From positions 4,157-68,156 of the forward strand of contig NW_006917095.1 in the NCBI RefSeq assembly GCF_000516985.1: a stretch of DNA of 64,000 nucleotides. The letters are read 5' to 3'. The DNA is from Pestalotiopsis fici W106-1. Taxonomy: Eukaryota; Ascomycota; Sordariomycetes; Amphisphaeriales; Sporocadaceae. Position numbers and translations under genes: made by a program. Positions 23,241 to 36,361 of the stretch are shown here, in pieces (within the stretch, counting starts at the first letter, position 1; the number at the start of each line of letters is the position of its first letter). The notes beneath the pieces are model-generated. The model did not search any database and was not told the origin of the DNA. It worked only from the letters and a program-made list of their open reading frames with translations.

Positions 23241-25442
23241 GCAGGGCACCACGACGATGTCATGGTCATACCCCTTTCTCATTGCGTGGTTGCATCTATT
23301 TTGTACGTATTTCCCTTTAACCGGCACTGGACTCCATCTTTACGAAGTTTGGACGCCATGTTTGAAACTAATCGTCAGCGATGTAACCCTCGTCCGTAGA
23401 GAAACCCGGTACGATGGCAGGACGGGGAGGAATTCGCAGTCAAGATCCCATCAATCCGGATTCGCGCCACGAGGAAACGGGAAATTTCAGTCCACACAGG
23501 ACCACGCAAACCCAGGCCAAATGCCCAATGCAGGCCGGAGGCAGGGGTCTCATTGCCGAATTGGTGCAGTCAGGGGTTGAAAATCTGGGGCACCGCCGCC
23601 CCAGATTGATTGACGGAGGCTCAGTCGACGTCCTGCATAATGGGGACTGCCGTCACCCTGTCTGTAACCCTCATTTTGACTGAATGCTCATTTGTCGACG
23701 ACAAAGGTCATGTTTGTACTGCGCTTGGCATTTAATCAAGCGCTTCCAAAAATTCGGATCATTGAATTGAAATTTGGGGTGGTGTTTTGGCGCCATCTGA
23801 ATTGATGCGACGAAGTTGTTGGTGAGTCTCCGCTCTTCCCCAAAGGGTCAAGTCGTTTACGGCAACCTCGGAATACTAACAGAGTGGACTCAATTGGGGC
23901 CGACTCAAACACACTTGATTCATCGCCACTTTTTTCCTTTTTTGTTTTTATTCTGCCAAAGACACCAACATGGAAAAGCATCAAAACACAAACTCGATAT
24001 TTTCTATTCTATCGGTACCGTTCAGTACTCGTCGTAACCCAACCTCAAGCTATGTGATTTCAAGAGCAAAATATATTCAACGGCATAAATTCGGAAATGC
24101 CGGGGCGGCAATGCGAAGAGATCGACAGTGAACTTGGGAACTACTGTCTAGTCTGTTCTTTGCAAAGCTGAGGAACATGTGATTGAACGTACGGGACTTT
24201 GGTGGGATGATCACCAAAATGCGATTCGCAGATCTAGGCAGATTTGCATTCAAGGAAACTCGACATTGTTGCCTCGGCTTGCACTCCACAAATACATGCG
24301 GGTGCAACCTCCGTCTGGACCACCGATATGCAGAACAAAATTATAAGGCACATTTCATGATTACTTTACGGAAAGACGTCTTAGGTTCTTCAAGATGGGA
24401 TTAACGCTGACAGCAGATTGATTTGCTCAGTCGTGTCATGGTAGATGGTACTGCTCGGCGATGCTGCCTTACCGTACATGGTGTTGAGACTTCAAGTCCA
24501 AGCAATGACTTTGTTCACCAGAATTCATTGAACGGAAGAATGTGGACTGCTGCACTGAAGATGGCATCATCAAAGGTCGTGTAAGTTATGCATGTAGGCT
24601 ACATGCCGCAGTATGGACCAAGAGCGCGTCCCCTCCCAGATCAGCTGTGTTGATCTCCCAAGTAATTGTTCAAGTATATCGCAAGCACATTTCGGCATAG
24701 AATGTGACTTAAGAAAAGAAAATCAAAAGATTCTTGCCGGAGAGCCTTCCGATGGCTTCGATGCTAGTTCGTCCGAAATCCACGTGGGTTAGCTGCTGCT
24801 TTATCGCTTCGTCATCTTCAGTAGCATACGGCTTCTTTACACAATGATTTTGTTGAACTGCCGGGTTTGATCGCACCGATGACGGTTTCCCGGATCCGAC
24901 CCGTTGCTGATCTAGCAATCCATTTCTCTCCTGATCGAGTCATGAAGGAGGCGGCTAAGCAATGACCGCACCGTTCGCTTGGGTGATATGGAAATGCAAG
25001 AAGGCGCTAGAGCTGCAACTGAGATGATCATCTCATTAGTGATTATTTCCGTTCGTGGTTCCTGAAGCCCCTTGGCGCTAAGTGCTGCTTGGTACTATTG
25101 AGCTTGCAAGTTTTACGCGTCTTGGTGTGTATGAATTAGTGCAGGTGCACCTGTTCGCCTCAACGTTGATTGGAGGCGGAATTGAGCCGCAAAAAGTGAC
25201 AGCTTGGCTATGGTTGAACTCTCGTATAGTGCTGCTTAGTGTCAGGATAGAGTTCAGCGCCATGGCTTAGGTGATGCGCTACCAGGTGCGTAGAGGAACC
25301 TTTGGGCATCCTAGGGGTCAGGAACAATTGACGTTGATATATATCGGATGGAGTAGGCAGCTTTGTGGCGTTCAGCCCTGTTCGGACAAACTTCCAAATG
25401 TGATTCTCTACTTTCTTTAACTCTACTTCGTCCAGAAGAGTG
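23241..25442. other. 2.2-kb intergenic region, no supported gene
   Basis: Base composition is ordinary. The short frames here (for example 23414-23683 plus, 24709-24918 minus, 25208-25507 minus) show no family motif, signal peptide or splice partner. It should contain the xylanase promoter and the promoter of the receptor at 25443. Confidence 0.55.
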
Positions 25443-27049
25443 ATGTATCCATATCTTGCGATTCTGCTCTTTTCACTATGAGCTCCATTGGGCACTGCGC
25501 AAGTCACTTACCATGATCTGCCATCTTGTGCTGTAGGTGAAGCCTTCACGATAATTGCAGCAGATAAGCTCAATTTGAATTCGCGACTAATGTTGTTATA
25601 GCTCGACTGCTTTCAAAATAGTTTTCCGAGCAATTCATCGTCACCCTCTTGCAGTATAGATTCGCATTCCGACTTCGAACAGACATTTTCGCCATGCTTC
25701 TATTCTTCTTGCTCCGTATACGATGCTCTATCGGCGCTGAACGTGACGTCTATTATTTGTGATCAACCAGTGCGAGACATTTCTTGGGCGATTCGCGGTT
25801 TCGTCATCGCTTCCACTACCGTTGCCTCTGGCGTCATTGGGCTTCGGGTGCTTTACAAGATAAGAGGCCAGGCGGGAGGGATTGGCTGGGATGACTATAC
25901 CATTGTCATTGGCGTGGTAAGATACATTCACAGCCCAACTCATGCGGCATCTTGCTAATATGTTATGGCAGGTTGTCACCTTGATTGCAGCGATTGGGCA
26001 ATTCTTGAGTATGACTTTGCTACCCAGCCTTCCTTTCAACACATATGCTAACTCCATGTCTAGCTGCTTGGTATGGAATGGGCCGCGATCAATGGAAGGT
26101 CCCAACCGAGCATGTCACCAAAGTGTACAAGGTTAGTAATGCTCCTGTTTCTTCCGTGCTCGATCCATAGACTAAGGCGACCACAGTGTTTCTTTGTCTC
26201 TGCCGTAGGCTACAAACTCGGTAATGCAGCGACGCGTGTCTCGCTCCTCTGTTTCTATTTGCGAATATTTGGAAAGGGCATTGCCTATATCATCATTTGG
26301 GTCTGCATAGCTTTGACGATTATTATCGGCATTGTGTTTGCCCTTGCTGATGCACTCCAGTGTAAGCCCGCTCGAGCCTTCTGGGAGGGCTGGGATGGCG
26401 AGCTTTGGGGACAGTGTGGCAGCTTAAGTGCCATCTCCTGGGCTCACTCCATACTAAACATTGTGATGGATGTCGCGACCTTGGGCTTGGCATTCTGGAT
26501 TGTTCATAAACTGAACATGAACTGGCGAAAGAAGGTTGCTGTGATAGCAATGTTTCTTCTCGGATCAGCGTGAGTCCACTCTTTTCTCCCCGGAGGTATT
26601 GGCAGACGACTGACATTTCTTCTTGCAGAATCACGCTCGTATCGTTTCTCCGCCTCCAAGCCCTTCCACCATTGTCGAATACACGTAACCGAACCTGGAA
26701 TCTGGCACCGGTGGCATACTGGTCGGCTATAGAGATGTTCTTTGGCATGGTCTGTGCCTGTCTGCCTGCGCTCAAGAAATTGGGTGATGCAACGTGCGGC
26801 TCTGGCAGAACCACCGCGCGTACTACTGGCTACGAACAACAGCCTCCCAGTTACCCCAGTCAGGGACACAGTAAAAACAGCAGAACTGACCCAACCATGA
26901 CCTTTTCCGAGTGGAATGACTTGGGCAATCCTGCGAGTCGTGACGGTGGGGTCAGTGATACTGAGATGGCGACCTTGGCGGAAAGAAAAGACGATGTCTT
27001 TGTTGTCGAGACACAACAGACTTGGGATGCGACAAAAACAAATAACTAG
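25443..27049 (+). pseudogene. Pth11-like GPCR, variant CFEM, stop in signal peptide
   Basis: Six exons joined by hand: 25443-25532, 25602-25916, 25972-26008, 26064-26131, 26187-26569, 26629-27049, or 438 codons with all phases matching. The only good start gives MYPYLAILLFSL, then TGA at 25479-25481, then in the same frame APLGTAQVTYHDLPSCA, which joins across the intron to LDC, the CFEM opening PxCAxxC. The CFEM has six cysteines and lacks the usual CxC pair. The Pth11 core is clean: GIGWDDYTIVIG, LQCKPARAFWEGWDG, NIVMDVATLGLAFW, VAYWSAIEMFFGMVCAC, then a polar tail. Everything after the TGA is open. It may be a pseudogene by one substitution, a sequence error, or start from an unseen exon. 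Confidence 0.8.
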
Positions 27050-27791
27050 ATTCCAATAGTACAAATATACTCTGATTTGTCAAGTACTGCGTAAAGACAT
27101 AAGAACGACTTGGAATGACTGTTCACAAAGACGCAAGACTAATTACACGGAACCTCTACAGCAGCAAAACACTATTTTTATGAACTGCTATCCGTTTAAA
27201 TCAAATGACGTGCGAATCGAGTTATCGAAAAATTGATGTTCGGGGCAAAAGACGGATGCGGTTTGCTGACGCTGCTTTATTATAAGAATTGGGATTGAGC
27301 AAAAGCCTTAGGACGATGCGTGTGAAAAGTCGCCGAGCTCCCATGATGGCGGAAACTTTTTATTCTAGCAATTTGGACTCAATCTTGACCTTGATTTGAT
27401 GGTGTCTAGACCTATCGATCTCACTTTTATTGGAAACATTGGCTTATCATAGATATTCCAGGTGATCGCGACATTCATAGCCATCAAGATACTTCCCCGG
27501 GATCTGGTTGTGCCTTGACTATAAATATGTCCGAGGTGGAGTTTGCACTGAAACACAATGTCTCCGGTCCCCCAATCACATACTTTGTGCGAATGGACAA
27601 CGTAAGTCACCGGCGACATGTTCGGAAACATCTCGAGTCTCTTTCGATGTTTCACGTTAAGATAAAAGGTCGGCTTCTACCCAAAGGAGGTCACACAATC
27701 ACACATTCCTCTAGCTATAACTGAATTGCATCCATGCACAACTTCCTGCTAGAAGTGCTGCAACAAAACTTTTGACTCATACCATTTCATC
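27050..27791. other. Intergenic, nothing recognised
   Basis: 3' side of the receptor and promoter side of the GST-like gene. The small frames here are not supported. Confidence 0.55.
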
Positions 27792-28592
27792 ATGAGCGAA
27801 CAACTTCAACATACTCTATGGCTATGGCCGGAGGGTATGTACCCTCGACGGGTCACATACTGGCTCATGATAAAGGGGCTAGTGGCACATACCGCCGACG
27901 TCAAAGCAGGCATGACTACAAAGACAAATTTACGCATCAGTCTAATCCAACTCGATATGAAAAAGGGCTTCGTGTACGTGGACGCTGAGGATCCAGCGCC
28001 AAAGGGAGCGAGCACACCATGTCTCCGCATCACCAACACGACCACCAACACTACTGACTACATCCACGAAAGCTCAGCCATCCTTTCTTATCTCGAGAAG
28101 ACTTACTCAACCTGCGGTCCGACCCTAGTCCCGCTTGACCCCTTGGGTTCTGCGCTGGTTGACGACCTCGTCGGCGCCATTAATCTGGCCATCTGTGAGG
28201 GCGGCACCTACCTCAAACACGCCGTGCCGCAGGCGACCATGTGGTCAATGCTCAAGAATGAGGACCGCAGCCATGCCGCCGCTCTTAATGGCCAGGCCTT
28301 CATGGTGAAAGGTCTTTTGAAGGTCCAGCAGTGGGCCGAGGAAACTCTGCGCACAACCGGGTGGCTGACGCCTGGAATTACGGGGCCCGGAGTCGTTGAC
28401 GCCAACCTTGCTGCCGCACGACGGTATCTGGAGCTGACTTATGAGTGGGACATTTTCGAAAACAAGGAGCTTGGTCCGTTGGCCAAATGGTATTCGAGAT
28501 TTCGCATTCTTCCGTGGTGGGACGAGCTCGAGGAGAGGGATGATGTCCACCCACGAGAAATGATGTTTGGCAAAGAGTGTCGTGAGGTTTAG
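27792..28592 (+). CDS. Glutathione S-transferase-like protein
   Basis: A single exon of 266 codons. The N-terminal thioredoxin-like part has PRRVTYWLMIKGL, an acidic beta strand, and the glutathione gamma-Glu site ESSAILSYLEK. The C-terminal helical domain has LLKVQQWAEETLRTTGWLTP and VVDANLAAARRYLELT, as in fungal GSTs. It would be a soluble cytosolic protein that conjugates or isomerises with glutathione; the substrate is unknown. The N-terminal active-site residue is not obvious, so it could also be a structural or bacterial-like GST. It lies between a receptor gene and the converging SGNH/FG-GAP gene and is not evidently part of a pathway. Confidence 0.82.
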   Translation: MSEQLQHTLWLWPEGMYPRRVTYWLMIKGLVAHTADVKAGMTTKTNLRISLIQLDMKKGFVYVDAEDPAPKGASTPCLRITNTTTNTTDYIHESSAILSYLEKTYSTCGPTLVPLDPLGSALVDDLVGAINLAICEGGTYLKHAVPQATMWSMLKNEDRSHAAALNGQAFMVKGLLKVQQWAEETLRTTGWLTPGITGPGVVDANLAAARRYLELTYEWDIFENKELGPLAKWYSRFRILPWWDELEERDDVHPREMMFGKECREV

Positions 28593-28793
28593 CAATGTCT
28601 ACTGGGTGGGATTCTCACATGAGCCAACGTAAATGGTAAAGGCAAACGAAGGATGGTCTCAGAGTTGTCTAGGTGGATTTTACTGTGCAACAAAAGAGAT
28701 GTATTGAGCAACCATCTAATATGCCCGAGCATTTGATCTGCAGTGAATACTATCTACGCCAATGGCCCAATCTCTCTCCTCTACATCGCTGCT

Positions 28794-31700
28794 TCATGAG
28801 GACCAAGTGCCATCCCATGTCGTATCATAGCCATGTAACTCCTGTTGATGAGCCTTGGCGATGAGGAATGAAGCTTCGTAATCGGACTCCGACATCGCAA
28901 ACGAGTTAGTGGTCTCTGAAGACGACTCCATCTGTGCCTCTGTCACGGTTCCACCGTAAGGGGAAAAGCCGTCTGGAACTTGCGAACACGAGACCAATGG
29001 TTTATCCCATGCCTCATAACAGCAGCAAGGCCAAGTCGAACAGCGGTTATCCAGCTCCTCGTACTGATGGGCGTGATGGATCACATCCAGACCGCATACA
29101 GGTATGCCGCTGATGAAACCGGGTGTTTTGACGTCTTCCTCGTAGAAGAAACCGCTGGGGCCTGCCTTCTTCACTACACTGTAGTCCTGCGCCCTGTCCG
29201 CTGCGCGCCAGCCCTCAAACGCCGAGACGGCAATGTCTTGCCAGACGGCACCATTATAGTCGGTGTTATCGGGACCGAGCTTGTCAAAGCCCTTGGGCTC
29301 ACGGAACGTCCACCTAGGATCTTCTTCCGACTTCTTGGGGATGTTAAAGTAGACCACGAGCCACAACAGCCATCCGTCGTGGTCGATAAGTGTAGCGCGT
29401 GCCGTTTCATCGCTGATCCATCCCCAGGCTGTGTTTTCTTCTTCGCCCGTCAGCGGACCCCAAGGCCACAGGTGAATCGGTGATTCCGATCTTCCGGTTT
29501 CACCTGTATCCTCCCAGGCAATGACCACGGGTGTAAGATCAGAGTTAGACGCCCAAGCCGCAGGGATGAGTCGGTGTCTCATGGCTGCCTCGAGGTTCTT
29601 TGTGATGTTGAATGCCGAGGGCGAGGACCGGTATGGCAGGAGGAACGCTCCATCTTTGATCAGAGCATTAAGCTGTTCTGTACCGTCATCAGACCCGTCA
29701 AAAAGGTGCACGAGAGCAGCATCAGCGACCCCTTTGCCTGTCTCAATGAACAAGTTGACGGCATTATCAAGGTTTTTCTCGCCTTCCATCTCCTTTTCCT
29801 TTCTGTAGTAAAAGTTAGTAAACCTTGCTTGAAAGACGAATTACATAGACTTGTCGCTACAAGATCTAGTGTAACATACCCTTCTGCCGCTTCGCCGGCA
29901 ATGGTCTCATACAGGCCGACGAAGAAATTCGCATTCTCGCTAATATCCCCGCCAAGGTCGACTATTCTCTGTATACTATCTTTCCAGGTTTTCATGCCAG
30001 CAAAGCCGAGGATTATGTCGAACCACTCAAGCGCTGTCTTTATGGTCGCAAGGTCCCCCTCGTCGTCGTCGGGGCCAAAGTCTTCAGAGAGCTAAAACCA
30101 TGGATCCGTCAGCACCGTAGTTCTCTGGTAGACGAGTCTAAAATACGTGGCAGCACTTACCTTGTTGACAATACCTTTGATGTTGACATCATTGAAAGTG
30201 TCGTACAGTGCTTTGAAAGCTTGATTGACGTGAGAAAATGATATCAGCATGAGGTCTAGCGCAACATAGTCCGTCAATCCACAGTATATCTGTGCGGTTG
30301 TGCAGGATCCTTCAGAGAGGGACTGGCATTGGAATGGATGGGGTCCCAGCCATCTCTGCGTGATATCGTCCTGGCCACCGTACCTGACAGAAGCGTACTC
30401 TGAAAAGATATAGTCGTTTTGGCTATTCGGCAAGCCAACGCCAGCTTTCCAATCGCTTTGAATGTCTGAGAGGACCAAGCCAGCGTCAACATAGTCCCAC
30501 CTCTCTTTGGGCTCTCTGAATATATCATCAGACACGCCGCATGAGTCGACCGAGTGGCACTGCCACTTGCGCTTATCACAATTGGGTAGCTCAATGAAAC
30601 CGCCACCTGGGAAGAAGGATTGGCAGACGTAGTCAGGACACAGGCCACGGCTGCAGGAGAAACCACATAGATCTGCATAGCTCAGATCGTGGTCGTTGGC
30701 CGGATACCCAATGGTGTCCGATGCTTCCGGCATAGCTTCTGGAGTTCCGTATCTAGTGCAGGTGCAGGGCGGCGGACAATAGCCAAACTTGCAGCTAAAG
30801 CCGCAGAGTTCCTCAAAGTCGCCGGGACCTGTGCCAGCAGCGCATTCGTCACTATTACCACTGTCGCCGCCGCTTTCACCGGGGGTGGTGCCTGGCATGT
30901 AAGGAAGGCTTGGGCTCTGCGCCGCGGAGTCGTCTGAGCTGTCACCTCCTCCACCACAAAGGTTGAGTGAAGTCTCAGCTTGGTTGGTAAATGTGCCCAG
31001 GATGGAATGTTGGTCCGCTCTGCCATCTCCGTCCATGTCGACATAATAGGTACAGGTGCCAGCTTTGTAGCCAGAATACGCGGCCTCGCTGGGTTTGCGC
31101 CAGGTGAAGTCGGAGCCACCAGCTGGGATGCGTCCTTCGTTGTACCATACCCATCCTTCACCATTGAACTTGTCGACCCAAATCATGTCTGCTCTGCCGT
31201 CACCGTTGGCATCTGCGAAGCGAAGGTTGGCGCGGTCTTTTCCCTCGGTGAATTTGAACTGGTTGATGCGCTCCCAGGCTCCAGCATCATTGTGAACCCA
31301 GCCTGAGCTCCGCCCATCCGGCTCCATGCAGAGGTAGTCTCCACGGCCGTTTCCTGTCACGTCTGCAAAGCGGATGGGCACGTCATGAATACCGAGTCCT
31401 CGTTTCTGCCCACATGTCAACTCGGGCGCTGGGTTGGCGTAATGATCCCATTCCCATCGCCCGGTGTCCGGATACTTGTTGCGCCAGACCTGCACACGAT
31501 TACCGTTGTTAGAATCGGCCCAGACGATGTCGCAGGCCCCGTCGCCATCCCAGTCGGTAAGATGCAGGTCGCGACGGTCGATATCAAAGGGCGGCGTCCA
31601 TATCGGGTCAACAACCGGACCCCACCAGGATTCACCGGGCGAGATACGTCCGACACCGCGACTGGGATACATGAGCATTTGTCCCTTTGACCATGTCCAG

Positions 31701-33997
31701 ACGTAATCTTCATTGCCGTTGGGGTGGCCCATCATGTTGCAGTACTTGACGCCATCGGCCTTGAGTTTGGTGCCGCCTCCGCCTACATTCTTCCAGACCC
31801 GGACGTTGAACTTGTGGCGATCACCGTCCGCGACGTGTTCCATGAAAACGTAGTCTAGCTTGCCGAGAAGACCGAAGTCCTGGGGCTCGCCGAAGATTCT
31901 AGCGAAGTGAATCCTGTCACGAAGGCCTGTGCTTGCAAAGCTGCCCATGCCGTTATGAGTCGGGCCTTCGGATGCGCCCCGGTAGAAACCCTGCCTCCAG
32001 GCGACATTGAGCCCGTCACCTTCACGGCCAGAGGCACAACTGCGCGCATTGGTCCAAGTTGTGGTCTGGCCATCGTCGCGGACCCACAACCAATCATCTC
32101 GACCATCGCCGTTTATGTCTTCAAAACGGACACCGTGTGCATCGCCCATGCCCTTGGCAGGAAACCGCATTCCGAGATTCTGCCAGTACTTGGGTACGTC
32201 GTCGATCCATCCGTTACGCCAGCACCAGATGTTGCCACCATCGTCCCAGTAGCAATAGTCGGCTCGTCCGTCGCCGTCGATATCTGCAAGAACGATGTGC
32301 TCCTGTGTCCAGCCGACATTTTCTTTCCAAAGACCGATGCTGTGGAACGTCGGAGGTGTGTTGGCGTTACCATTACCCTCATTGATTGACGCGAAGGCAT
32401 CACCATTCGGTGCAATACAAACGAAATCATCCAGACCTTTGAGAGACCTCTAGTCAGCAATTATCTCTCACGCGAGGTTCGTCATGGCGAGAAAGATGAG
32501 GAATTTGATCTTGCCAGGAGATTTACTTACCATCGCCATTGATATCGATGAAACGTACACCGCGAGGAATACAGTTGTCATCAACAGTCATGTCCGCAAT
32601 CTTGTCGAAACGAGCAGTGTTGTAGTCTCCGTTGTTTTTCCAAACGCCGTATGCGGCAACACTAGGCGACTGTTCAAACCAGCCAACGAGATCGTCCTTG
32701 GCTCTGCTGAAAAGACGGGCGAATCGCCATTGGTTGCGATCCCATCCGGATGAAATGGTCAAGACTATGTCTTTTGGCACACTCTCGTGATAATAGATTC
32801 CATCGTCGACGCCGCTGCCCTGCTGCGTCAGGCCGCCCGCGTAGACTCCGTCGCCGGCCTTCTTTTCGCAGCCTGGTTTGGCGACGCTAAAATCAACGTC
32901 ATTCTATAATATCATGTAAGCGTCTTTCTGATAGTGCCTCGGAGACTTCCGCAGGAGCGAGGCCAGGTCACAGATTCGGAGGTAATCGCACTCACAGGGG
33001 CTTCAAGTTTTCCCTCATTCTTCGCGACTTCAATAGCGCTCCAGTAGACATAGGCCATCTTTTTGAATCCGGCGTCATTAGGGTGTGTGTTATCAGACAT
33101 GTCGTCTCGCGTGATCCACCCATTTCCCGGATGAGGTGCGACAGGATTCATTTCAGCAAGGACGACTTTCTTTCCCTCCACGCGAAGAGCGCTAGCAAGT
33201 GCGCGGTATTGTGCATTGACACCTCCGCCGGGAGCATTGCTGTCGTCCTCGCAATAACGAATGTTGTTGTCAAAGTTGGGAATGAGCGTACCAAGGATGA
33301 TGGTAGTTTTTTCCAGCCCCGGGGTAGCGAAGATTTGCTCAATCAGCTTGCGCATACGGACGCCGGCATTACCAGTGTCAATGTTCTGGGCGCAGTCATT
33401 GCTACCAGCTTGAATCAATACGACATTGGGCTGGTAGGCCATCGAATTTCTCGATGCCGTAGCAACCTGGTCCACAGTGTCACCTGGGTTTGCTTCCACA
33501 TCCTGAGAGAGCAGGTTAGTGACTTCTACCAAGAATGAAAATAAAATGTATACTCACATTATCTTTCATATCGCCGTTACGCTTACTTCCCACCATATTA
33601 ACATTCCAGCCAGTGCTTCGCAATTGGTCCCTCAAAAAAGAGCGATAACTGTAGAGAGAGTAATTAAAAACAGAGCTTCCAATGGCGTCGGGGGTGACTT
33701 TTCTTCACCAAGAGTGCAAACAGATGAAACTTACCCGTTACCAGTAGAAGACCCGACACCATACACAATCGATGCACCAAGGTTCAGAATCCGGAGGTCA
33801 ACCATTCCATCTTGACGTCTAGACAACTCAAGAGGGCTTTCCAACATAGATGAGACATTGAAAACATCTTCAGGTGGAGGGAATGAATCACTATGAGAAG
33901 GAATAGTTGCTGGTGGTTGTGAGGGTCGAGCAGTCGTTGGCAGAACAACTGCAGCTAGTACAAAGCCGAGTGCCCGATGGAAATGACCAACGCGCAT
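28794..33997 (-). CDS. Secreted SGNH hydrolase / FG-GAP repeat protein, 1576 aa
   Basis: Seven exons joined by hand: 33997-33735, 33648-33558, 33502-32996, 32903-32531, 32436-30161, 30091-29880, 29802-28794, all phases matching. Residues 1-24 are a signal peptide; an RR processing site lies near 60. Residues about 66-285 are an SGNH hydrolase: block I LNLGAS with Ser76, GSND at 151-154, and the D-N-T-H pair at 255-258. Seven FG-GAP/VCBS repeats follow, with calcium-type DxxGDG loops (FIDINGDG, LADIDGDGRADY, FEDINGDGRDD, LTDWDGDG, FADVTGNG, FADANGDG, YVDMDGDG), as in beta-propellers. Then come two Cys-rich modules (ELCGFSCKFGYCPPPCTC; LCGFSCSRGLCPDYVC) like those of fungal glucan- or chitin-binding proteins, and a long novel C-terminus. 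It is probably an extracellular esterase acting on a polymer; the substrate is unknown. Confidence 0.88.
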
Positions 33998-36361
33998 GTT
34001 GACCACGATTGTACCCTACGAAGGGCCGAAACGAGAGGATTGAAGTGAGATGATGTTTTTTTTCTTCAACTAACAGCCGGCGACATCGTCCAATATATGC
34101 TTCACATTCTTGAAAGACGGTCGACTTCATTCCAGGTCCATCGGAGATGAGAACCTGGACCATGATGTGCCAAGGCCTATAGGTCCAACATAACGCGGCA
34201 AACTCGGTGGGCTCAATGTATGATATGATTTGAGTTCTTCATAGTCATAACAAGAGCTACAAGCTCATGTGAAGTAACTTATCCCGGCTAGGACCAAGGG
34301 AGCTGAGAGATACCCTGGACATTGGCTCATGAACCCAAGTAGATTTTTCGTATCTAAGCGTATAGACATGGAGGGGAAGAAGTCGAAAATATCTCTCGAG
34401 GGGTTGTACTATTTTACTACCGATAAGGTGTCACTCGGTAGTCCAGAGTTGTCTTGTTTATTCTATTCTTTTAACCAGATAATTAATTGCAACTTCTCCT
34501 CAAGCAAGGCTCCCACAAGGCTGTTCAAAATACTTCAAGTACAGTAGATGGGAACATAAATATGTTCTTTCCACAGGATATTCTTTGTTATTTTTGCAAT
34601 GCGTGATTAAAGGTGACCCAATTAAAACGACTTCATCCTCACTAGCCATGACACACGGAGGACTAACTACAAGGTGCATGCAAGGTACGCGCTCAAAGTG
34701 TTCCTGCAGGAATCCATTACAGCAGGGAACTAGAATCACCAGGCCCCTCATTTGTTGGTCATGCTTCTTATTAGACCCCATATCATACCTCGTCTTTGGG
34801 TATAAGTTGACTCTTGGTATAGATTAGTCTATGCCGAGATATGCATTGATGCGGCAAAGACGCTCGCTTGCGTGAAAAGACCTGGCTGGAGCGAGTCCAT
34901 CTTTTTTTACATAGTACATAGTATACTGCAGAGGATCGCGGAGCTGAGAATCTGGGTCTATTGTACGCTTGCTCCGCCTCTTACACTTAGTGCTACTTGG
35001 CGGCGTGCGGCACCAACATGGAATCTTAAGAAGGCAAGTCCAATAGCCAAGTTTGTTGCGATGGAGTCACGAGAGATGATGCCAAATTTGGTTTGTCGTT
35101 ATGGTTCTCTTGGATGAGCTCGAGGCTAGTTACCGTCTGCCCTGTACGTTGCAGCGGAAGAAACAAACCATATCACATGCTCGTACGAGATTGTGGACTG
35201 TCCAGCCGCCAAGCGAGTTGTGGATCGGACTAGGACATGGCTGGATAAGATTTACAACTATCTTCAAACTTTGTTGATATTGACGGATAATCTTCGCGCG
35301 GGTTGAGTTTCCCGACAAGCAAGTGGATTTGCGGGACTATAACAGCTGGGTCGAGATGATCGAATTCACTTGGCGCAATTCCTCGTCTTTCGCAGCAATG
35401 TCTATTCTTGTCAAAGAGAGTTTTTCATGTCGTTTGTATCGCTGGACGAAGACCTTGGAGCAACTTCACCAATTCACGAGTCCAAGTGACAACGTACATT
35501 GGTATTGGTTTGCATGATAGCCCAAATCACTTCACAATGTTGACACTGGCTTGCTTGGACTGGCTAACATTGTTGGTCAACTCAGTCAGTCAATTGGACT
35601 GCTTTGAGCCCTCCTCAGCATTGCTTTGCCTTGCAGGCCTGGTCCGGACCGTGAAGTGCCTCGTCTGATCGATTCAACAAAAGAATCCCTGTCAAACCTA
35701 TAAAAAGATTCTAGGGTCCAACTGTGCGGCAAGCTATTCTCTACAAACACCGTCTCGGACTATTCGGAATGCAGGCGGATGCCAATCGGAAAAAAAAAAT
35801 AGACTTAAATCAAATGACTCAGTTATCCTAAATTAATAGCAGATCCATTATTCGAAACTATTGCGCAATATCCCGAGCTATCTACTTTCTTCAGCATAGC
35901 AGTGCAGGCAAACATGGATTTGACGAGAATTTCAACCGCTCCATAATTGGCCAAGAGCAATAATTTTCTACATGTTCTGACATTGGCTCCATAAATGCTT
36001 GTGTTTTTAACTTTAAATGGTATAACCCGTTAGGATACTGTGGTGGATTGATTATCCCAAACTATGGGAGCCTTGGCATTCGAGCAGTATTCATCGATCT
36101 GCCCAATAAGACTTGAGAGTTTTGGCACGTGGCATGCTGCCCAGAACAGGTTCCGGGTGCGACCTGAGCCGCGGCCTGGCGGAGCGCGTTGGCTTGGCGT
36201 TGCTGCCGAGAAGCTTGGCAGCGGGAGTTGCTACATTTTGGATAGTGATCCCGCAAGGCTCGAGAAGAGGAATGGTTAAAGAGGGACTCTACCAGCACCT
36301 CGGAACCTCCGCGACTTGCGAGATCCATGCTTCCTAGGCACCTAAGGGAAACACGGGAACC
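33998..36361. other. 2.4-kb intergenic region, no supported gene
   Basis: Promoter side for both the SGNH/FG-GAP gene and the secreted protein at 36362. Short frames show no family motif. Composition is slightly AT-rich around 34350-34550 and 35700-36050. No RNA gene or repeat is seen. Confidence 0.55.

Noticed and set aside
24709..24918. Minus-strand frame resembling part of an oxidoreductase at first glance
   Set aside because: Only a loose resemblance to GMC-type sequence over a dozen residues, with no flanking homologous sequence in any frame.
25208..25507. Minus-strand 99-codon frame
   Set aside because: It overlaps the first exon of the receptor on the other strand and carries no motif.
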